Below, in pieces: positions 59,545 to 64,000 of a stretch of DNA of 64,000 bases. The stretch is from positions 1-64,000 of the forward strand of contig JAPPKD010000287.1 in NCBI GenBank assembly GCA_028820215.1, given 5' to 3'. Numbering within the stretch: the first letter of the stretch is position 1; each line of letters begins with the position of its first letter. Both the position numbers and the translations under genes were made by a program. The notes below the pieces were generated by a model. That model made no database searches and was not told the DNA's origin. It saw only the letters and a list, made by a program, of their open reading frames with translations. This DNA is from Spirochaetaceae bacterium (GTDB lineage Bacteria; Spirochaetota; Spirochaetia; SZUA-6; Bin103).

Positions 59545-60162
59545 TCAGCGCTTCAGGTCGCCGCGCTGCGCGGACGTTTCGACGAGCTCACGCGCCAGCT
59601 CCCACAGCCGCGGCGCGCCGTCGCCGATGGGGTGGTTCTTGTCGTACACCTGATCGACCGTGATGCCGTGCCGCCGCCAGGCGAATCCGTGGGTGCGGTG
59701 GTTGTGCAGCAGCGGCTGCAGGCGGTCGATCGCGTAGGCGAAGCGGGCTTCGGGCGTCCGCCGTTCCTCGAACTCGTCCCAGGCGGCGCGTAGCACCCCG
59801 GCCTGGTCGTCCGGCAGCAGCGCGAACAACCGGTCGGCCGCCTGCCGTTCGCGCTCCTCCTTGGTCTCCCGTCCCGTGTCGTCGTAGATGTACTACGTGT
59901 CGCCCGCGTCGATCTCGACGATGTCGTGCACGAGCACCATTCGCAGGACACGGGTCAAATCGAGGTCGTCTTCGGCGTATTCGGCCAACACCAGCGCGTA
60001 CAGGGCCAGGTGCCAGGAGTGTTCGGCCGAGTTCTCCCTCCGGCTGGCGTCAAGCAGCGCCGTCTGCCGCAGCACGCCCTTCAATTCGTCGATCGCGCAC
60101 AGGAACTCGATCTGTTCGTGCAGACGCCGGGCGGCGGCATCGTGCGGCGAGGCCGGCGTCAC
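59545..60162 (-). pseudogene. HD-domain hydrolase (YfbR-like) with in-frame TAG
   Basis: One frame of 205 codons encodes an HD-domain phosphohydrolase (5'-deoxynucleotidase/YfbR-like group). [18 protein letters not shown] supplies the first His, [12 protein letters not shown] the HD, and AYAIDRLQPLLHNH the last Asp. A TAG at 59893-59895 falls between GDT and YIYDD. A tandem GTA duplication (ACGTAGTACATC) creates it; deleting one GTA restores DAGDTYIYDD, the expected sequence. The start is a GTG that overlaps the stop of the preceding gene (GTGA). Confidence 0.8.
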
Positions 60163-62113
60163 CGATCGACCGTCACGGCGACAGCCAGATGATCGGAGGC
60201 GGTGCTCATCGGCAGCGAGAAGTCCGAGACCGTGAGGTCCGGGCTCGTCCAGACGTAGTCGATGCGTTTCTCCAGCTCGTCGGTCGGCCAGGTGAAGCCG
60301 TCGCCGGGCGGCCCGGCGGCGACGAATGCATCGACGAAGCCGGCGTCGGCGATCAGCACGATCTCGGGGTGATCGGGATGGGCGTTGAGGTCCCCAAGCA
60401 GCACCGTGTTGTGCGCCTCGATCGCATCGAGAATCGCACGCGTCTGCGGCATCCGATGCACGGAATCCTCCTCCTCGTGATGGAAGTGGGTGGCGAGCAC
60501 GGCCAGCACCTCGCCGCCGCCCACGTCGATCTCGATCGTCATGAAGCCGCGGTCCATGACGATGTCGTCGTTGTTGGGCATGAGGTGGTTGCTGGCCCGC
60601 CGGATCGGCAGGCGGCTCAGCACGGCGTTCCCCACACCGGGTCGGCCGCGGGCCCGAACGCGTAGGCCATGCCGAGGCGCCGCGACAGCCACACCAGCGT
60701 GTCGACCGAGCCGTTGATCAGCCAGCCTCGGGAGATCTCCTGCAGGGCGACGACGTCGGGGTCCTCGTCCTCGATGACCTGCGCGATCGCCTCCATGCCG
60801 TGGCGGCCGTACGCGTCGAAACCCTGGTGGATGTTGTAGGTCATCACCCGCACCGGAAAGCCGGTGCCCGAGCCGGCTCGGACCTCGTTCCAGGTCGCGA
60901 GCTGCACGGCGGGCACTGCCAGCAGCAGCAGGGCAGCGAGGGCAACGGAGCGGGGCACTCCCGCCGGCACCGGCGACCGGTTCATGCCGGCGCGCAGCGC
61001 CGCAAGCGCTACCAGCAGCGCGGCGAGCGGGCGGACCATCCCCTGCGGAACGGGAATCGCGATGTCGTACTGGGCGTAGTGGACGAACAGGAGCACCAAC
61101 AGCGCCAGCATGCCAACGGTGGTCCATGCCGGCACGGCCCCTTCGCTCCGCCTGCCGGCCGAGGCGGCTGCGGGCCGCGCCGCCGAGACCATCAGCACCG
61201 CGCTCACGACATGACCCACCAATACCGCGATCGCCGCCAGGGGTCCCGTCCATGCCACGGCCACCGATGCGATCAATACGCCGCCCAGCAGCGCCAGCAG
61301 ACTGCCGTGAGGCGCCACCCTGCGCCGGGCCAGCCACAGCGCCACCACCACCGCCGCCAGATTCGAGGCCAGGATCCAAGCGAGCACCAGCGGCTGCGGC
61401 CAGCCGGTGGTCACCGTCAGCCACGCGACGTTCTGGAGCGTCAGGAACTGCAGCACCAGCGCCGGCCCGAAAACCAGGCAGCGGGCGCCCCAGGAGACTC
61501 GTGCTGCCGCGTGTCGTGCGGCCGCGAGCGCACGCGCCGGCGCCGCGAGCCCCAGCAGGATCCACTGCGCCGCTACCAGGCCCGCGGTGACCACGTGCGC
61601 CTCCCAGCCGCCCGCCCATGAGAGGTCGATCGTTCCGAACGCGCCCTTGACCGCCGTGTCGATCGACAGCGCCAGCAGGAGCGCAACCCCGACATGTGGT
61701 CCACTCTCGGCGGGGCCTGCGGCGAGGAGCGATCGCAGCATGAGCGGGAGCGCCCACAGGAAGACCACCGTGCCGGCGATCGACAGCGCCAGGTCCGCCG
61801 GCAGTGACGGCGAGAGTTGCTCGGCGACTCGCAGGAGACCGAGCCCTGCAAAGATCACGGGCGCGCCGGAACGGCCGAGCATACGATGCACGACCGGCGC
61901 CAGGAACTCGAGTCCGAACACGGCCAGGCCCATGACGCCCACCACCATCGAGCTCAGTTCGTTGATCTGCACCAGGTTGACGGACAGCGCCACCACCAGC
62001 AGGCGCAGGAACTGCAGCCCGAATACGCACGTCAGCGCGCCGAGCAGCGTCGCGGCAAGCGACGACTGCCCGTCTCCGGATGCCGTTCGTCGCCGGCGGT
62101 CCCGGGCGCTCAC
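60159..62113 (-). pseudogene. Membrane-anchored endonuclease/exonuclease/phosphatase, frameshifted
   Basis: A protein of about 650 residues split by one missing base at the C4 run 60630-60633 (G4 on the coding strand). The first 380 residues are a membrane domain of about ten to twelve helices. The second part is an endonuclease/exonuclease/phosphatase domain: VRVMTYNIHQGFDAYG, DPDVVALQEIS, then in the other frame [40 protein letters not shown] and [11 protein letters not shown]. The metal and catalytic residues (N, E, D, N, D, H) are present. Adding one G rejoins the domain exactly. The start is likely GTG 62113; a GTG at 62149 is possible. Confidence 0.78.
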
Positions 62114-62166
62114 CCGGCTACCGTAGTGCGCGGCATCCGACCCGTCCACCGCGGTATGGTTGGCAC

Positions 62167-62808
62167 GTGGTCTCCCTGTTGCTGCGCGGCGACATCCTGC
62201 TGTTCGCCCTGATCACCATCGCCCTGATCGTGTCGCTGACGTTCCACGAGTACGCCCACGCCGCGGTCGCCAAGCTGTCCGGAGACCGCACCGCGGAGCT
62301 GGCCGGCCGGCTCACCCTCAACCCGCTGGCGCACATCGATCCGATGGGTCTGCTGATGGTGGTGCTGGTAGGCTTCGGCTACGCCAGGCCGGTGCCGGTG
62401 GACCCGCGCTACCTGCGGTCGCCGCGGGCCGACCTGTGGATCGCCGCCGCCGGCCCCGCCATGAACCTGCTGCTGGCGGCGGTGGTCTGGAACGGCTTTC
62501 TGGCGCTGCGTGGCGCCGGCGTGGCCTTCGTCTTCCTGCCGGGACCGGAGACGTTCGTGGTGCTGCTGGTGCGCATCAACCTGATCCTGATGCTGTTCAA
62601 CCTGATCCCGCTGGGCCCGCTCGACGGCCACTGGATCCTCCCGCACCTGCTGCCGGAGGCGGCGGCGCGCTGGTACCGGTACTACAACGCCCGCTACGGC
62701 CAGTACGCGCTGTTCGGGCTGATCCTGCTCAGCATCGCGGGCGTTCCCGTATTCCGCATTCTGATGACGATCGGCGCCAGGCTGGTGCGGCTGATCACCT
62801 TCGTATAG
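62167..62808 (+). CDS. Site-2 protease family (M50) membrane metalloprotease
   Basis: A 213-residue M50 peptidase, similar to compact site-2 proteases such as those without PDZ domains. HExxH is in SLTFHEYAHAAVAKLSG (helix 1). NPLAHIDPMGLLMV follows. NLIPLGPLDGHWIL is the third ligand motif (N-x-x-P...DG). About five transmembrane helices are visible. It cleaves membrane proteins within the bilayer. The start is GTG 62167. Divergent from the phosphatase gene; substrates unknown. Confidence 0.85.
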   Translation: MVSLLLRGDILLFALITIALIVSLTFHEYAHAAVAKLSGDRTAELAGRLTLNPLAHIDPMGLLMVVLVGFGYARPVPVDPRYLRSPRADLWIAAAGPAMNLLLAAVVWNGFLALRGAGVAFVFLPGPETFVVLLVRINLILMLFNLIPLGPLDGHWILPHLLPEAAARWYRYYNARYGQYALFGLILLSIAGVPVFRILMTIGARLVRLITFV

Positions 62809-62850
62809 CGCTGTTCCCGCCGGTGGGCTCGCAGGCGTAGTGGCAGTATA

Positions 62851-63615
62851 TTGTCGGATGTGACCGAACTTACCGAACGCCGGATGGCTGTGCTCATCGA
62901 TGGCGACAACGCGCAGCCCGGGCACATCGGCGCTGTGCTCAAGGAGAGCGTCCGCTACGGCGTGGTGACCATCAAGCGCATCTACGCCGACTTCACCAAC
63001 CGTCAGATGGAGGGCTGGAAGCGCCAGCTCGCCACGCACGCCATTCAGCCGATCCAGCAGTTCCGCAACACCGTCGGCAAGAATGCCACCGACTCGGCGA
63101 TGATCATCGACGCCATGGACATCCTGTTCGGGGGTGCCGTGGATGGCTTCGTGATCGTTTCCAGCGACAGCGACTACACGCGCCTGGCCCTGCGCATCCG
63201 CGAGTCCGGCCGCATGGTCATCGGCATCGGCCGCGACCACACGCCGCGCTCGTTCGTCAATGCCTGCAACGAGTTCCGATTCGTTGAGAACCTCGCCATG
63301 GCGGAGGAGCGCAGCCGCCGGCGCACCGGCAGGAAGCAGCCGGTCACGGAGACCGACGAGGCCGAACGCGGGTCGCTCGACCTCGTCACCGTGATCACGG
63401 ATGCCCTGGAGATGGCGGAGGCCGACGACGACTGGGTCGACCTGGGGACGATCGCCAACAACCTCAAGAAGCTGTACCCGGACTTCGATCCCCGCACCTA
63501 CGGCAACCGGCGGCTGTCCAAGCTGATCCAGAGCAATTCGGAGGCGTTTCGGATGCGGCGCGATCGCGAAAACAACAACGTCACGGTGCGTCTGGCGGCG
63601 GCCGACGCGGATTGA
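62851..63615 (+). CDS. NYN-domain ribonuclease with OST-HTH domain
   Basis: A 254-residue protein. Residues 10-150 form a NYN (PIN-like) domain: AVLIDGDNAQPGHIG with two Asp, KNATDSAMIIDAMDILF, and VSSDSDYTRLALRIRESG, the acidic residues expected for metal-dependent RNA cleavage. The C-terminal 80 residues (LVTVITDALEMAEADDDWVD, LKKLYPDFDPRTYGNRRL) form an OST-HTH/LOTUS domain, which binds RNA. This LabA/DUF88-like architecture is common in bacteria and is thought to act on RNA. The start is TTG 62851 or GTG 62860. The stop overlaps the purM start (TTGA). Confidence 0.85.
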   Translation: MSDVTELTERRMAVLIDGDNAQPGHIGAVLKESVRYGVVTIKRIYADFTNRQMEGWKRQLATHAIQPIQQFRNTVGKNATDSAMIIDAMDILFGGAVDGFVIVSSDSDYTRLALRIRESGRMVIGIGRDHTPRSFVNACNEFRFVENLAMAEERSRRRTGRKQPVTETDEAERGSLDLVTVITDALEMAEADDDWVDLGTIANNLKKLYPDFDPRTYGNRRLSKLIQSNSEAFRMRRDRENNNVTVRLAAADAD

Positions 63616-64000
63616 GCGGCGATTCCGGCCGCGGCCTGACCTACGCCGACGCCGGCGTCTCGCTGGACGCCAAGCGGGACGCATTCGCGACGCTCGACGC
63701 CGACCTGAGCACCGGCGACGCGCGCGTGCTTACCCGCAGCGGCGCGTTCGCGTCGCTGTTCGCGGCAGACTTCGCGGGCTATCGCGAGCCCGTGCTCGCG
63801 CTCAAGACGGAGGAGCCCGGCAGCAAGCAGCTCCTGGCGGCGCGAGCGGGGTGCTTCGACGGCATCGCCCGCGACCTGGTCAACCACCTGGTGAACGACA
63901 TCGCCGTGATGGGGGCCGAGCCGCTGGCGGTGCTGGACATGATCGTCTGCAGCCGGCTCGAGCCGGACACCGTTCACGGCATCATCGTCGAGCTTGCGGC
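63612..64000 (+). CDS. purM: Phosphoribosylformylglycinamidine cyclo-ligase family (PurM), 3' partial
   Basis: The frame opens at a TTG at 63612 overlapping the NYN gene stop and runs off the right edge (129 codons visible). LTYADAGVSLDAKRDAF is the PurM N-terminus. VLALKTEEPGSKQLLAAR is the substrate/ATP loop; a Glu-Glu replaces the usual Asp-Gly. FDGIARDLVNHLVNDIAVMG and AEPLAVLDMIVC are the conserved helices. It makes aminoimidazole ribonucleotide in purine synthesis, if canonical. The loop changes leave open a paralogue of the AIR-synthase fold. Confidence 0.75.
   Translation, partial: MSGDSGRGLTYADAGVSLDAKRDAFATLDADLSTGDARVLTRSGAFASLFAADFAGYREPVLALKTEEPGSKQLLAARAGCFDGIARDLVNHLVNDIAVMGAEPLAVLDMIVCSRLEPDTVHGIIVELA

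Noticed and set aside
42870..59895. Reassignment of TAG to an amino acid
   Set aside because: TAG ends several intact genes here (recJ, cysNC, an SDR, the FmrO-type gene), so the two in-frame TAGs are better explained by mutation or error.
1..64000. tRNA or rRNA genes
   Set aside because: I saw no cloverleaf-like sequence or rRNA signature in the short intergenic gaps; a dedicated tRNA search would be decisive.

Overview
The window is a very GC-rich, densely packed bacterial sequence with almost no non-coding space. Many neighbouring genes overlap by 1-4 bases (ATGA, GTGA, TTGA, TGATG). Several products carry lipobox signal peptides and one is a LpoB-type lipoprotein, so the host is most likely Gram-negative. 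A dedicated glutaminyl-tRNA synthetase, a TrkAH potassium system and the mix of creatininase, SDR, PhyH, LarA-type and hydantoinase genes fit an environmental or host-associated bacterium. A Spirochaetota-like or related marine/invertebrate symbiont is only a guess. Several single-base indels at G runs, two in-frame TAG codons and a 190-base G/C homopolymer patch suggest a metagenome-derived assembly with some sequence errors.

Layout. 1-0.8 kb: DUF433 antitoxin and a frameshifted PIN-like toxin. 0.9-8.7 kb: creatininase, GH38 hydrolase, glnS, O-methyltransferase and two SDR enzymes. 8.7-16.4 kb: four translationally coupled DNA-repair genes (two SF1 helicases, an Fe-S PD-(D/E)XK nuclease, RecJ). 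16.4-22.9 kb: an accessory island of lower GC, with a P-loop kinase/Nudix fusion, orphan or broken antitoxins, a tandem 2TM protein, and a coupled trio of unknown protein, PIN nuclease and SF2 helicase. 23.0-25.6 kb: rsmI, a tgt-family gene and an FmrO-type 16S rRNA G1405 methyltransferase. 25.6-28.5 kb: trkH and trkA.

28.5-41 kb: mixed metabolism (tartrate/isopropylmalate-type dehydrogenase, diguanylate cyclase, PhyH, solute-binding protein, LarA-like racemase, CotH/lamin-tail protein, SMP-30, AAA_14/DUF4143 ATPase, Gfo/Idh, medium-chain dehydrogenase). It is interspersed with two copies of a small coiled-coil membrane-protein gene. 41-54 kb: hydantoinase genes hyuB and hyuA stand about 9 kb apart. 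Between them lies a sulfation cluster: cysD, cysNC, sulfotransferase, GPP34-like protein, cytochrome P450, phosphotransferase and a 14-helix MFS exporter. 54-64 kb: an AT-rich patch, an Fpg/Nei glycosylase, a DM13 protein, the homopolymer patch, a DUF433 regulator, a COG3014-lpoB lipoprotein operon, an HD hydrolase, an exo/endonuclease/phosphatase membrane protein, a site-2 protease, a NYN/OST-HTH protein and the start of purM.

The strongest candidates for undescribed biology are the 43-52 kb sulfation/P450/export cluster, the helicase-helicase-nuclease-RecJ operon, the 19.4-22.9 kb PIN/helicase trio, the coupling of two decoding-site rRNA methyltransferases, and the dispersed coiled-coil gene family with its 35-base relic.
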